Origin: Apostichopus japonicus
Lineage: Eukaryota > Echinodermata > Holothuroidea > Aspidochirotida > Stichopodidae
Reading direction: 5' to 3'
NCBI RefSeq assembly: GCF_037975245.1
Contig: NC_092574.1
Location: 21,415,713 to 21,479,712 of the forward strand
Length of the DNA: 64,000 nt
A model generated the notes under the pieces. That model saw only the letters and a list, made by a program, of their open reading frames with translations, searched no databases and was not told the DNA's origin. Shown in pieces: positions 13,801-27,019 of the stretch. The position numbers and the translations under genes were made by a program. The first letter of the stretch is position 1; each line of letters begins with the position of its first letter.

Positions 13801-15848
13801 ATCAATATTTTACAACGTTGGGTTGCAAACAATGTGTTGCGAAAATGCATCCAGTTTTTGTAGCTCGCCAATGGAGATGGATTAAGTTATACGTTTTGTC
13901 ATCAAATCCACAGGGCAAGCTCACTGTAATGCAATCTGAGCATCTAATCTAAGGGGTGGGGGAGGGGTGTCTGGTGGGTTGTGCCTGCACAGTTCTCACA
14001 GAATATCCTGGGTCATGGGCCTAAAAATTTGCAGACTACTCTTTAACAACTATTTTGATGCTATAGTGATGAATTTTTACAACAATTTATCAACCTCCAA
14101 AAATGTGCATTCTTTTTCATTATTTCATTCAAAACATAACACATAAGAAAACAATGGAATTAATTAATGATAACATTGCCCTCCAAACCCTTCCTTTTGA
14201 CAGGTTTACAAACCTAATTTATCACATTAAACGTACCACACAACTTAAAAGCAGACAATGAACAAATTCCAAATTTAGTTGTTTTTTTTTGTTTTTGATT
14301 AATGCCAATGAAAAACTCAAGCAGTTTGTGTTGTTCAAGTGTCCTGTTGACAATGAACTACCAGTTTAGAAATTGCAGATACTGTACATTCGACTTTGTT
14401 TCCAATTTAAGGAAGTACACTTAATCTTTCAGTGCACAATTGTAAGCTGCAAGCCTCATATAGGTACATAGCAGAGCTGAACATTGCTTCTAACACAATT
14501 CGCTGTCATTCAGCTAATTGCCAAATGTGTACCATGACCAAGAAGTACAGTTTGTTTTGTTTGCCAGCAATACTGCATCCACAATGCTAATACAAGTTCA
14601 AAAGTCAGAATTTGTTAAAAAATTACAGAGTTTAATCTAAAAACAAAGGGGAAAAAACAAGATCAGACTGGAAACAAACTGATTGTTTTAAATGTCATTA
14701 AATCAAACAAATTACTCACAGATACAAAGGCAGGCAAATATTTTGGAGGCGGCTTCATACGTTGCTCTCGACGAGTCCTCGCAGTCGTGGTTAGGGTACA
14801 GAGGATCTGCCATGTAATAACCAAAGCTGAGCGCAATTGCCGAAACGCTGGCAGGCATCAGAATGAGGGCGCACGTCCAAGAGAAGAGGAATGCCGGTAT
14901 CGGACCCATGCTCTCCATGAGGTAGACGTATGTCCCTCCGGATTTAGGAATCATAGTACCCAATTCAGCAAAACAAAGTGCTCCTGCGTACAGAAGAATG
15001 GGGATTTGTTTCATTATTTGAAGGGAATGATTTTCGGAAAGAGCTTAGCTTCAATAAACTGCATTAATTTCTGCAGTGTTAACAGGTTTTTTCGTTTCAA
15101 ATAACGAAATGATTGATCGTACAATAGGAAACCAGGCATTTACTAGTTAAATGGGAATCATGTGAGATGACTGGTAAGCAATTAGCCTACAGTGCAAAAG
15201 GTATCGAAAATTAAGGTAAATACCTGTAGGTGGTGGTATTTATAAGTAGTAGAGGCTATTATATATGTACAACAATAAAACTTGTTATAAATCCTATTTT
15301 GAAGGGGTGCATCGGTAAAAGCAAAAACAGATACCAGCTGACGAATACCTGGTATTACCAGGTACACCTGAAATTTTTGCGGAACAGCTACTTCCAGCTT
15401 TAACTGTACTATCAAACACTAGCATGAACCATATGGACACTAGCCTAGCCTACAAATGTATTTGCGGTTTAATGACGACGATTTTCCCATCTATGTATTT
15501 TTCTCTTGCAGCAACTTATTTGAAGCTATGGAAACCTACTACTGTGATGATGGGGTTAGTTAGCCGGTGTAATAGGTTTTAGTGCCAGCTCCTCCTAACT
15601 TAACATGTTTTTTTTCTTTGTGTTTCTGGCTCAGTATACTTACCGATCATAGCTAGAACACCACCAAGGAACCATATCACTAGACTCATTCCGACGCTCT
15701 GTGTCTGCTGAAGTACGTAGACTGGTGAGATGAAAATTCCAGACCCAATGATAGTACCAATGATGAGGGCCACGCAGCTTACGAGTCCGACCTGCCTTTT
15801 CAACGTCACCTTTTCTGAACCATCATTAGTATCTTTGATGTCACCCAT
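7846..15848 (-). CDS. SLC7A9: b(0,+)-type amino-acid transporter light chain (SLC7A9-like), 11 coding exons
   Basis: Light subunit of a heteromeric amino-acid exchanger; in vertebrates SLC7A9 pairs with rBAT (SLC3A1) and moves cystine and cationic or neutral amino acids at the plasma membrane. Minus-strand exons, all GT/AG: 15848-15644, 14983-14720, 13625-13500, 12964-12859, 12480-12436, 11830-11707, 11057-10954, 10512-10416, 9809-9660, 8344-8173, 7934-7846. Phases close exactly: 1482 nt, 493 residues, against about 487 in vertebrate SLC7A9. Visible: GSGIF at 35-39 (first, unwound helix), [10 protein letters not shown] from 69, LWAYDGWNQ at 228-236 and RPIK at 404-407. The exon 4-6 and 9-10 regions favour SLC7A9 over the LAT or y+LAT subtypes (my recollection of family sequences, not a search). 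Cys136, in the loop after helix 3, sits where light chains form the disulfide with their heavy chain. The ATG at 15848 is the first in frame. Twelve helices are expected from the family. Confidence 0.9.
8572..8599. repeat. (ATT)n microsatellite in an SLC7A9 intron
   Basis: Eight or so ATT repeats in the intron between exons 9 and 10. A short (TA)n run follows at 8748-8770. Confidence 0.85.
11348..11455. repeat. TA-rich palindromic low-complexity block
   Basis: Runs of TATATA broken by short words (ATATCTATACATATCTATAT and similar) in the intron between exons 6 and 7. Most of the block can pair with itself. Confidence 0.7.
11996..12050 (+). repeat. Short tandem repeat, unit about 20-24 bp, three copies
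   Basis: Three near-identical copies of a unit containing AAGATTATCCTATGGATA lie in the intron between exons 5 and 6 of the SLC7A9-like gene. Confidence 0.75.
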
Positions 15849-15908
15849 CTTGACGTCACTTTATATGATCTGTGATTCTGTTTTGTATTTGTTGATTAAA
15901 ATTACAAA
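15849..15908 (-). promoter_or_regulatory. Likely 5' UTR of the SLC7A9-like gene, with a CRE palindrome
   Basis: Immediately 5' of the start codon on the minus strand is a pyrimidine-rich acceptor (TTTCATTTCCAG) whose AG is at 15910-15909. The first coding exon therefore probably begins at 15908 and an untranslated exon lies further upstream. The palindrome TGACGTCA (CREB/ATF consensus) is at 15851-15858, two bases from the ATG. If the UTR-intron model is right this is transcribed sequence, and a regulatory role is speculative. Confidence 0.4.
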
Positions 15909-18150
15909 CTGGAAATGAAAAAGAAGAGAATAAAGCAAGAGGTCAGATTTTATGCAGATTAAGGGGACAAAAATCAAACAACAAATGACCTTCTGCTACA
16001 TTGTATATTAGAGTAATGATCATTATTCAAATTACGTATCCACGATCCAATCGCTTAGGCAAAGATAGCTGGAAAAAGATTGTTTGTAATTACTGTACCA
16101 TAGCGAAAAGCCAAGGAAGTATTTTATATGTTTTACACACATTTTTTAGCACAGTAGGCTACATAGACAATATATTTGTTTTTCAAGGACGATTAAAATA
16201 TTTTTTTCTTATACTATAAGTTAGACCATTATCAGTTGTTGCCAGCAACTTTTTAGAATCCCAGTTCTCTAGCTTCACATGCACAGTAGGAGAAGGCCTT
16301 AAACAAAAACAAAAAACATCATCAAACTATTACATCATGAATGAATCCATCATCAAGCTATGAACATACTGTACTTTACACCACTAAAGAGCAATTCTGA
16401 ACATTTCTGGGAATTAACATTCTTAAAAATTTTAAACAGATGGTTAGGAATAGGTTTTATTTAACATAATGCCCACAGTAACATATCTGCAGTATAGCAT
16501 TGCCTTATTGTACACTGTATGTTATGTGACACATTTGAACAATGAATCAGGAATAATGATGTTTATAATCTCCATGACAAGTTCTCCAGGCAACAAAAAA
16601 ATAAAAATAAAAAACTCCTTGATACTACAGTATTTAGTTAATCCAGTCAAAGTTTAAGAAAGCTTGTTTTTTTTAAGAAAATGGGATCCAACACTGAAGA
16701 ATAGCATACATGACATCTGGTGACAGTAATTTATATGAACGACAGCCCAACAATCCATTGTAACTTAGACATCGTTAGGGTCATGACCTCTTCCCCCTAA
16801 TACTTCACCCAGGTTGTTTCTTGTCATGTGGTCTTTATTAATGAACAGTGCTTGAAATGATAGAGAATATCTCCATAAAATATCAAATAATGTACACTCA
16901 TCCTTTTGTCTTTCGTGTTGTCAAAACTGAACCTGAACTGCCGACATTCTCAAGATTCGAGATAATGATATCGTTAAAGCCGGGACAGCTGCGTCATGAA
17001 ATTACATTATCATAGCACCGTTACAAGGATTGCATCACTAACAGGTACTTGCATTCTTTAGTGACGGTTGTCTCATGCCAAGCCTACAGGGTGTATGGCT
17101 TTATACACCTCCAAATGATCAGGAGATTAAACCGTTTCATCCAAATACTGTTGCACTGGGAATCTTGGCACAATCATTGGCTGAGGTCGATACTCTCTGT
17201 CTCGCACCTGTCTAGTTTGGTGATATGCAGAATCTTAACACATGTGGACTTGATGCATGCTACTGTTGTGACTTGTATATGCTCTCTGTTATAACAGTAC
17301 TGTACACAGAACGAAACTCGCATTAATCTACAGTAGACCAGATATACATCCTCACTTTAGTTGGTCCGGTCCATACAGGTTTATGGTTGGCCATAGTGGA
17401 AAACTGCCACAGATTAATGCTAACATTTACATTTCTTTTGTTATGATAACATAAATTGTGATTTAATAATGACATTATTATTCTGGGGCCAATCAGTGTG
17501 TGCATGTTTGTATGCCTGCATAAAATTATTTTAATATAGAGATATATTATAAGTTTTAATTGTTAAAGACATGCATTCCATTTAATTTTAGCATAACATG
17601 TATTCAATTAATGCTGGTTCTTGTATATAAATATATCTGAATTAATTCTAGCATATCAAGTTTACAAATAAAACTAGAATTAAGAACAGACTACCTGTCA
17701 AATGGTCAATTGACCTAAAGTTAACCTTTGATGGATTTTGTTGGAGTTGTAGCTGTTTTCATGATTTCTAATTGCCTATTGGAGTGATTAGGACATTGCT
17801 GTTCATAGACCTTTAATGATAGCACGTATATATTTGATCCTTTGTTTTAGCATATATTTATGTTAATATATATTCAAATTTACTTAAGTACTGGTGGTGC
17901 CGGCACATATGTCTGCATACACATAAAGCTGCCACATATTTAAGCCACCAATTCTCCAAAAACTGCTCCAGTTACATAGTATTGACTAAAAGGAAGAAAT
18001 TTTATCTTACAGACTACAGAATGTCGATACAGTCCACTTAAATTGTCTAACAAATTTTGTTTGAACAGAAAAAGGCCCTACCGTAAATGCAGACACAACT
18101 AACCAAGTTAACCTTATAAATCTGGTCAAGATCAATGTGACTGGATTTCA

Positions 18151-18315
18151 CTCTCCATACTTTGCATACTCTACTCTATACTCTAACTCCATACTCAAAT
18201 ACTCCATACTCTACTCCATACTCTAATTCCATACTCAAATACTCCATACTCTATTCCATACTCTTAACTCCATACTCTTAACTCCATACTCTACTCCATA
18301 CTTTACTCCATACCC
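18151..18315 (+). repeat. Minisatellite of CTCCATACT-type units
   Basis: About 165 bp built from repeats of ACTCCATACTCTA and variants (ACTCCATACTCAAAT, AACTCCATACTCTT). No coding signal. Confidence 0.85.
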
Positions 18316-21300
18316 CACATTTCACTCTCCAGACTTAATTGCTAATTAATTGCAATCCTAACCTTAAATCGGAAATTCTCCACTGCATGTATGTTTCTCA
18401 GTGAAAAAAACCAGGCATTTTAGACAAGTTGACATAATGCACATTTCAGCATTTTGCCACATATAACATGTGCACTGAATATCAATTATTTTAATTAGGA
18501 GTGCTCAACAACCTTACCTGCTGCAGTTGATACCTTGACATTGCACTACTTCAAAGGCATGGTACGTCGTAAAAGTTTCAAACCAGTTTTTTTAACCAAT
18601 TCCAACTTTATGCTAAAAATCCTCCATCAAGGTTAAAATTGTACCAACTACCTTGTAATCAATTGCTAAAGCCTAAAAATACTCACCTACAGTAGTCAGA
18701 AATGTTTTTTTTCACACACAGTGTGGTTGTTCACAAACTAGACGACTTGTCAATATTTCATGTGGTATGAAATTTCCAAGTGAGTGTTTGACTAATAAAA
18801 CTCTGGAACTGTGGAAACCGATACAGTACATGTGTTACTGTATGTCTCAAGACCAATGGACCAAAATTTGGCATACATGTATGATGTATACATGCCAACA
18901 GAAGACTGTATTCCAGAATGCAGGCCAGGGTGCACTGCGAGCAACAGGTCATCTGTTGGCAAATTTATGTACCAACTAAAATGTATTCAGTAAACAATGT
19001 GATACTGCATGATTTATATAATAGTGGTTACACGGGTCATAAATTTATGTCTCCAGTAATAAGAGACATCACCCGGTGTCGGGTAATCGGGGACCCTAAT
19101 TTTCTTTCCACTATGATTTGTGTAACACTGTATTTGCACTGTATTACATACTGTTATAATGCTAGAGCACATTTTATACCAGCAAATGTGGATGTATTCA
19201 AAAGATACTAGTCATTGGAACTAAATAATTCAACAGTTTGGTTGTCATTGGGTACATAATATATATTTAATTTTTCATGGTGTCCTCTCAAATTTAATGC
19301 TTGATTTAGATAGATCTGCATATATACATGTACAGTATGTATTATGATTTTGTGGGTTCGGGTACTAACAAGTAAGGAACCGGGTAGCAATCTGTCGGAC
19401 GGGTACCCGGGTAATTGGGTAACCTGTGTAAACACTATTATATATGCAAAAAATCAAAACTTTAATCACTGGAAGAACATTGTCCATCAATCGGTAGGAA
19501 TGGTCTTACTTGATGGGGTTGATGGAGTTACTTGATGGGGTTTAACTAAGTAGTTGAATTACAGTATCACAAGTACTGTGGCCTCTTTACAAGCGGAATT
19601 GGCTTGATGTAGAAGTCCTCTTCCCAGTTTGTGGGGCGGGCCTTTTTTTGGCAGTTCCCCTAGGTTGTTCCTTTGATGTCATTGTTGTTTTGGTACAGTA
19701 CTTGTGCATAGAATAAACTAATTAAAAAAAAAAAACTAGTGAATCCCAAAAATATATGGTGGGATATGAAAACAGGAGTTGTGAAAACTTAACTTCAACA
19801 GAAAAAAAAGCCATGTCTTATAACATTTGCTGCTTATTCAATATTCATGCTCGTCCAAAAAACAGATATGCAGGTACAGTGTATAGTATCTAGCACATCG
19901 ATAAAAGATATGAACATTATTTACAGCCATGTTAAATTCTGGTTTATCTTAATAGCAAGCACTCATGCAAATTACATCATCTTGAATTCATGGTTATACA
20001 TTGTTCCTCTTAAAGGCATTGAAGACTCGCCCCAAACCGTGTGCGGCCATCTGAAAAAGTTAACTTTCTGTTGCTTGCAAGTGACGTTTTGTTCGTGTCG
20101 CTACAAAATCCAGACAGTAATGAAACGTGATACCTTGTTATCTTTTATCTGGACCTGAGATGTTCATCGCTGTATGGTTTGTATACTGTGCTGTGGGTAT
20201 TGACCGCAGCTGTATGTACTGACTGTACACTAGTGTCTAATTACCAATGGTAGCAAGCTGTGTGTGTATCTTCTGGGATCGATGGTGGTGTTTAACACTT
20301 CTGTTACATCTCATTCGAAACTAGGTCAAATTACCGGCATTAGACGTTTCATTTTTCGGGAGTCTTCACACCCTTTAAATCTTAAGTTAGGATAGGCTTA
20401 TAAGCCTATAGGTAAATCTACTGTAAAAGTGTGGTAGGATATGTCAAGACTGCCACATAACTAAGAACAACAAACCATTGACATTTGCTAGTACTGACGT
20501 TTCATTTTGTACACATCCTGAAACTTTGCTGTATATTCTGTTTATATATTTTATATTCACATCTACACTAGGTATGATTCAACCTACAGTATATCGACAA
20601 AGTGGTAAAACGTTATAACGCTTGGAAGTCAACATTAGAAGACCATTTCTATGCTTTATCTTGTTTTCATGAACACACACCAAACAACACCTGCTTCGCC
20701 ATTCCTTGTCCTACGGTATTCATTTACCAGGCTGCATTATAACTTTAATATGTACACCTTTGAATCGACTAGTAGTTTAGATGTGTACTCAAAACCTCAA
20801 AACATACAGTACATACAAACCATATACGGACTAAAAGCTGTACATACAACATTAAAAAACAAAAATTTTAGTGGCACTGTTGGCTAATTACTCCATACTC
20901 TAGCATCTGTACTGTATCACACTTGCTCATAGAATCAGGACAACGTCTGCAACTGATTTGCATTCACTTTTCTTCATAGATTTTGCCACATTTATGATAT
21001 CCCAAAAGAGATTAATGTAGTTACATGTTTGATACACATACTGCTCGTCATGCTTGTCCAAAAACCATTTAGAGCATATAGACGAAAGCTATGAAGCGTT
21101 TCTGCAGCTCATCAATGCTATTGTTTGGTATCATTTACGATATCCCAGCAAAAACAATTGGGGCAAGCAGACCACCAGTACATTTAAGAAAACGTTTTGT
21201 TTTTGTTAAGGCCCAGGAGTTATCAGTTGTCCATTCAGAATAGAACGATGCATTGCTACGATATAAAATATTCACAAGTTGGTTGAAATAGGATTAATAA

Positions 21301-22420
21301 CTGTTTAGTCATAATTTGTCACCATGGTGTTGAATATTTGTCAATCCATTAAAGCCATTCAAGCAAACAAATGAGAAACAGTCAGTGTATACTCTTTGTG
21401 AAGTATCTATTAGCAATATCATGTTTCTTCTTCATCTTTGCAGGAATTTCACATGTATACATCAATCATTTCTAAGTTTTTTAATTTTGATTAAATGTTT
21501 TCAACTTTTTTTTTTTCTGTGTTAATAATTAAAAATATGTTCAATGTTGTATAACAAAATGTAACTTTCTTCATGTAACCTCTGATGGCATGTTGCCAAA
21601 ACCCTCCTAGTAACGGAATTACAATATGTCCTGCTCATTTGCATGCAGTTGATCCGGACAGGCTAGACTACACGTGTGTTCTCTTGCAGACTGCTGGCAA
21701 AGTACTGTATAGCATATATTTCACTGCTCAGCAGAGTAATGAACATGGACGAATTACCGAAACAAACCCTCAAGACAATTGAAATTATCATTAGATGTTG
21801 GACAAGATCCACCTGGGTGATATATATTCAACTAACAAGCATATACTATATATGTCCGTAGTGTGCAGTATATATACTGAATAGTTAGCAGGGCAAACTG
21901 AATAGAACTTAATTATTGATCCTTACTTCTGGTCATGGAGATGGACGTATTTGTCTACCAAAATGATAATCTACCATAAGGGCCGGACAATTCTATAGCA
22001 TCTTTGAAAAGAGCCAGTGAAGGAGATAAGTGACCTTTCGAGAGGATTATCTCTTTGGTTTGTAAGATGACTTGACAGACTTGTTCTCAAGTTGAGGTGG
22101 ACAGAAAATCCATCATACCTGTATTGCATAATCTCTGTAGTACTATCGCCTGTAGTACTCTGTAGTACTATTGTTGACAATACTGTGGGGCATGTATGCT
22201 ATGATCTGAATATCTCGTTTTGAGGATGAATATTTAGAGTTTCTCAATCCAAACCTCTGTCAATTGTTAATTAAGCCCAGCAATGAACCATCGAATCTAG
22301 TATCATGCAGGTACAGTACTTCAACCACAAAATGTTACAGTTTATTATACTGTATGTTCATACTTGATAAAAAGTACCAAATTCCTTAAGATTTTGATAA
22401 TAGATTCTTAAAGACTTCCA

Positions 22421-22442
22421 TTTTTTTTTTTTTTTTTTTTTT
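22421..22442. repeat. T homopolymer, about 22 nt
   Basis: Uninterrupted T run. It could be the poly(A) of a minus-strand retrocopy, but I see no recognisable retroelement body beside it. Confidence 0.8.
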
Positions 22443-25400
22443 GCATGAACTGAATTCATCCAATTTTTCAAATAATTCCCAAATTTGATGCAGGTCAAAT
22501 CAGTAACAGGGACTAATCTCATAATGTACTTGTACAAAATTGAGTTTACTTTCGAGTTATCTGTTTAAAGAACTTGTCAAAGGTAAACATTTTGAATAAA
22601 GTGATGCGAAGTTTTTCTTTAAAGTGTCAGTGTTGAGGTATCATGTTTTCAAGCTGACAATCACAAATGCATACACAAAGTACATCCACAGTAAATCAAC
22701 ATACCTAATTAAACAACATGTCTGACACTACATAATATGTTCCATGTTCTTTTAATGTGCTTCATGCATTCATTTGGCCCTCATCCAAGAAACTTATCAC
22801 ATGCAGATGGTATTGGGATCATTAATTATTCATTCGAGACATTTCATTACGACGACACATGCTGGGATGTCTTAACTCTGTTCGCGGGAATTTGTTCGAG
22901 GTACGAAATGAAAAGTTTTTTGAGCTACAAGATGCACAACATTGACAACAAAAACATTTTGCTGGAAATTTATAAGTAGAATCGTACTGATAATGCACCG
23001 ATCTGTTTTTGTGCTTTATTCCCCAAGTAGCAAATGGCTCCTCTGAAAAAAAGAAGATTAAAATAGAAAGGGTAGGTTGGGTGAACCGGTTCGTTGAAGC
23101 CATGTAAAATTTATCGTGACTTAAATAAACAACTTCATCTCAACAAATGGATACCAAAATTTACAGCTCTGCTGTTTTCACCCATAGTGACATGGACTAG
23201 CTAGCATGTACTATACATTAAAAAGTGACACTTGTCTGGCAAAAGACAATGCCTACTCATAAACGTATTCAAGAATATTTCCATGGAGAACATTGTCTTT
23301 TGCTGCCCAGACAATAAACTACAGATATATGTTAAAGACAAAACATTTATGTCAAGGGTCACAAAGTCTGTAACAAGACAAGAGTTATCACAACAGGTGA
23401 ATAACTGGCAAGATAAACACACTTCCATAGACAATTGCAGTAATAGCAGTATAGTGTTCCATTGAATTTGTTGAATAGCAACTCCTGAAACGGTTTGTAC
23501 ACTGATTTGAGACAATAAGAATATGACAGGTTGATCTTCCCAGGGAATAATTTAATCCAGTACATATCACAAATAATCGAACACTGTAGCAAAAGGCTAC
23601 ACGCCCAAAGATGTACAGCAGTTTTGTACTCAAGAGCCATATAGTATCTATATATGAGAAAAGCTTCACAGCCTTCGAGACTGCTACACAAAATTTGAAT
23701 GCTAACTTATTCTTCACATCTCCTCTGTGGAATGTTTTGAGACTCCGCAGCCATCATCCCTGGTGAGACACACAGAGATGTATACCTTATGTACAGTACA
23801 GCAGTACTGTAAGTTGAGCTCACTTGTGCATTTAAACCAAATCACCTGGATATATTAACCAGTGGGACCCTCACCCATGAGTTCATAATTTTGCAGGCTT
23901 TGGTAGCATTTATGATTACCACAACAATTAAGTCTAACATTTAACTGTTTTTGGCAAGTCCAGTACTTACTAAAAATTCAATGCTGCAGACTGCTGAGTG
24001 TTTCAAACCTTCAGAAAATATCCTTTTTTTGGTAATGACTGCTATAAACTTTAGAAGAACACATGCCATCCACAAAACTTATGCTTTCAAAAGAGAAATC
24101 AAAAGGGCCTGAAAATCAGCTTTCATGATACTCAACAGTAAACATATAGGCATTTTAAAAGTAATAATGGGATATCAAGAATATTTGGCATTTGGCACAA
24201 CTCATCTAAATGTGTACACTCTGTTATTATGAGTGCCTGAGGAGCCAAGACTGTTACAATTACTACCCACTGGAAGGTTTCAGCCTTTCTCCTTCATACA
24301 GGGGAGGCAGCATAAATCATGTTTTACTCATTTAAAGCCAAAGATCACCCAGGAAGAACCACAATGGATCCCACTGGAAAGGCATGTAGCCTGCTGTGAA
24401 CAACCCTAGCTTGTCTATTTAGTATGGAAATGTCATGCTTGGGTCATAGAATAAGTTTGCTCTCTGAACACAGGGATTAGATTCCTGTCTTGTATTTTCG
24501 GAAGAGGGCAAACAATAACTTTATAGTCCTCCTCAACTAGCATATGGTACTCAAATAAAACTATTTTAGAACTCACAAATTGACACAAATAGGTCATACT
24601 GTTATATAAGAAAAAGTCAGAAAAACCTATTTGTTATGTTCTAATCGAAAACAAGGCAAAAAAAGGTGGCTGCAATTTTTGTTTACTTATATTTCTAAGG
24701 ATCATTGACTTTATATTTGAAAATTTTGTTACTGTTTGATTTAAATAAGAAGAAATACATATATGTACGGGTACCAAAGTAAAAATTGATGAAGACGTTG
24801 CTTGCCCTGTCAAAACAACTTTCTCAGTCGCTGAAAAAGTTGAGCACCACTTGATCAAAACATTGACAACCTACGGTAGAATCAAAATGCAAGGTTCCAC
24901 CATCCAGTCCACAAAAAAAATTGAACATACTGTATTAACCCAAAACCTATGTTTACTTGATATTAATGTGGTATTTTGAGATCAATCACTCACTTTCAAG
25001 CTTGTCATGTAATTATGCACCTGTTGGTCTGCTATATTATCGAGGATATTTGCCTAAAGACATATCTGCTTCACGAGCAAATTTGCATGTACTATTTCAT
25101 AAGTTAGAACAGTAACACTGGCAGAAATGAAATGAAAAAAAAAATTAACTGAAGGCCAGATTCCTACAAGACAGAACAATCAAACCACACATATAGGAGA
25201 TTAGGACCCTTCGGAGAGTAGCTACCGTAGAAATATACTGTCCCTTTACAATTTACGTCACAGAGTCACCTGGGATTAAATCATACCAATTTATAACTCC
25301 ACCAAAACAGAAAAGTATCGTTTTGATATATTATAGCAATGCAACACCTACTATATATAGTTCTTCCTTGTTCCTCATTCAGCAGACCTGACCTTCTATG

Positions 25401-26599
25401 AGAAAATGTCTCACCATTCTAAACTGAATCAACAACAACGACAAAAGGTTTTCCAAAGTGGGCAAGACAGCAATGACGAGAATACAGATAAATTATATTT
25501 TCCGAAGGACGTGTGTCTAATAGGGTCTTTCCAATGTTGCTATTAAATTGCTTTAGCCCATAACCTGACTTGGTTACTTAGTAATCATTGCGACACATGA
25601 GGAAGTTGAAAACTACAGCAGAAGCCTTGTTCTGGAATCTCTGGAAGTAGTTTTGAAAGTTCTTGGTTTAGACTAGAGTACTTAAATTTAAAGTCATAAA
25701 TAGTTACTCTCTTTAACATTTGAGCATACTAAAAACAATTGGAAAGTTAATTTTTCAGAGATACTCGAAACTTCTGGTAATTCCAAGACATTTTGTTGGA
25801 TGTCTACTTAGAATACGAAATGTATCACTGAAAAAATAACGCTACAAGAGGGGAGCATTTAAATGACTGCATCATCTTGAGTGAACAGAAGTTTCTGGCA
25901 TATATTCATAATGTAATGTACAGTAGTTGAGTTATAACATGCACATATTCACCAAGCGAGGTGATCAAGGTGCAGATCCTGCACATTTATATCTAGTTTA
26001 TAAGTTCATTGAAAGCCTATATATATCTATGTGATGAACATTCATGATCACATCTTTTTGAAGAATATTTGCAGGATGACAAGTCAGGCAGGATATATTT
26101 CCCACTTATTCTTGCTCTGTAAGGGGATCATGTGTCCACATCACCCTCTCCTTCAAAAGACAACTCGAGACAGTCCCTAAATTCCATGGGTGTACGTACT
26201 GCAGCAGTGAAGGTATCAAATTAGTCAATGCCTTCCTTCTAGAAAGCTTAACATTTAGACTGAATTGTATTATATCTAACATATTTGTATAAAGCTGAAT
26301 TACTTCAACATTGCATAAATCTGGACATATGACCTATGTTGCATGGCCTGAGAAAATGGGTCTGCACAACTTACTCCTATTACTAGTACAGTATTAGGTC
26401 TGGGGTATTAATCTGTGTTGTCTTAAAAATCAACTAAAATGTTCAACTCATTGCCCTAGGCTAGTTGTAGTAAGCATTGTTTAATTACTAAGATGAAGAA
26501 TGCAAAAATATATATCGAAAATCATGTATGAAACGAGAAAGCCTTTCCGAAGAAATACTGTACACATGCTGTACGAGGAAATTATAAACATATCAACGT

Positions 26600-27019
26600 G
26601 TGCGCCACGATAAGAGAAAGTGGCATGATGCCAAGTCACGTTTGGCATTGAGTACTAGTACTAACTTACTACAGTTCCTCACTGATGCTACACATCGTAT
26701 TTTTTCGTATGTACAACCCTTTGACCATGCACAACAAAATGAAATTTACAAAAAAGTTGAAGATTTGGAACAGAAGAAAGTCCATTTGTTGATGACAAAT
26801 ATGAAGATCATTCTACCAATCGAGAGTACTCTAAGAATCCTCGCTACTCAATACCTATGTTGGTATTCATGCTATGTCAACAAACATGCGAACAACAGAA
26901 AAGAACAAGCTTATACTACTGGGTACATATTGAAAAACAGAAATGAACCGATACATTCCTGCGGTACACACGTGAACATGAAAACAATACTGAAGGTAAC
27001 ATTACCAATGAAAAGTTAA
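26600..27019 (+). other. Unrecognised open reading frame, 139 codons
   Basis: This is one of the longest open frames outside the recognised genes and the CR1 element, and it sits in AT-rich DNA where stops are frequent. It opens from a GTG-numbered position rather than a good ATG. The middle (about residues 45-70) is charged and could form a short helix or coiled coil (NEIYKKVEDLEQKK). There is a single Lys/Arg-rich N terminus and no signal peptide or membrane segment. I do not recognise the family and see no splice-bounded partner exons. It may be a fossil of a mobile element or chance. Confidence 0.25.

Noticed and set aside
22822-23717. Several 90-110 codon frames with many Cys residues
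   Set aside because: No order of conserved Cys/His consistent with a zinc finger or EGF module, and frames overlap on both strands.
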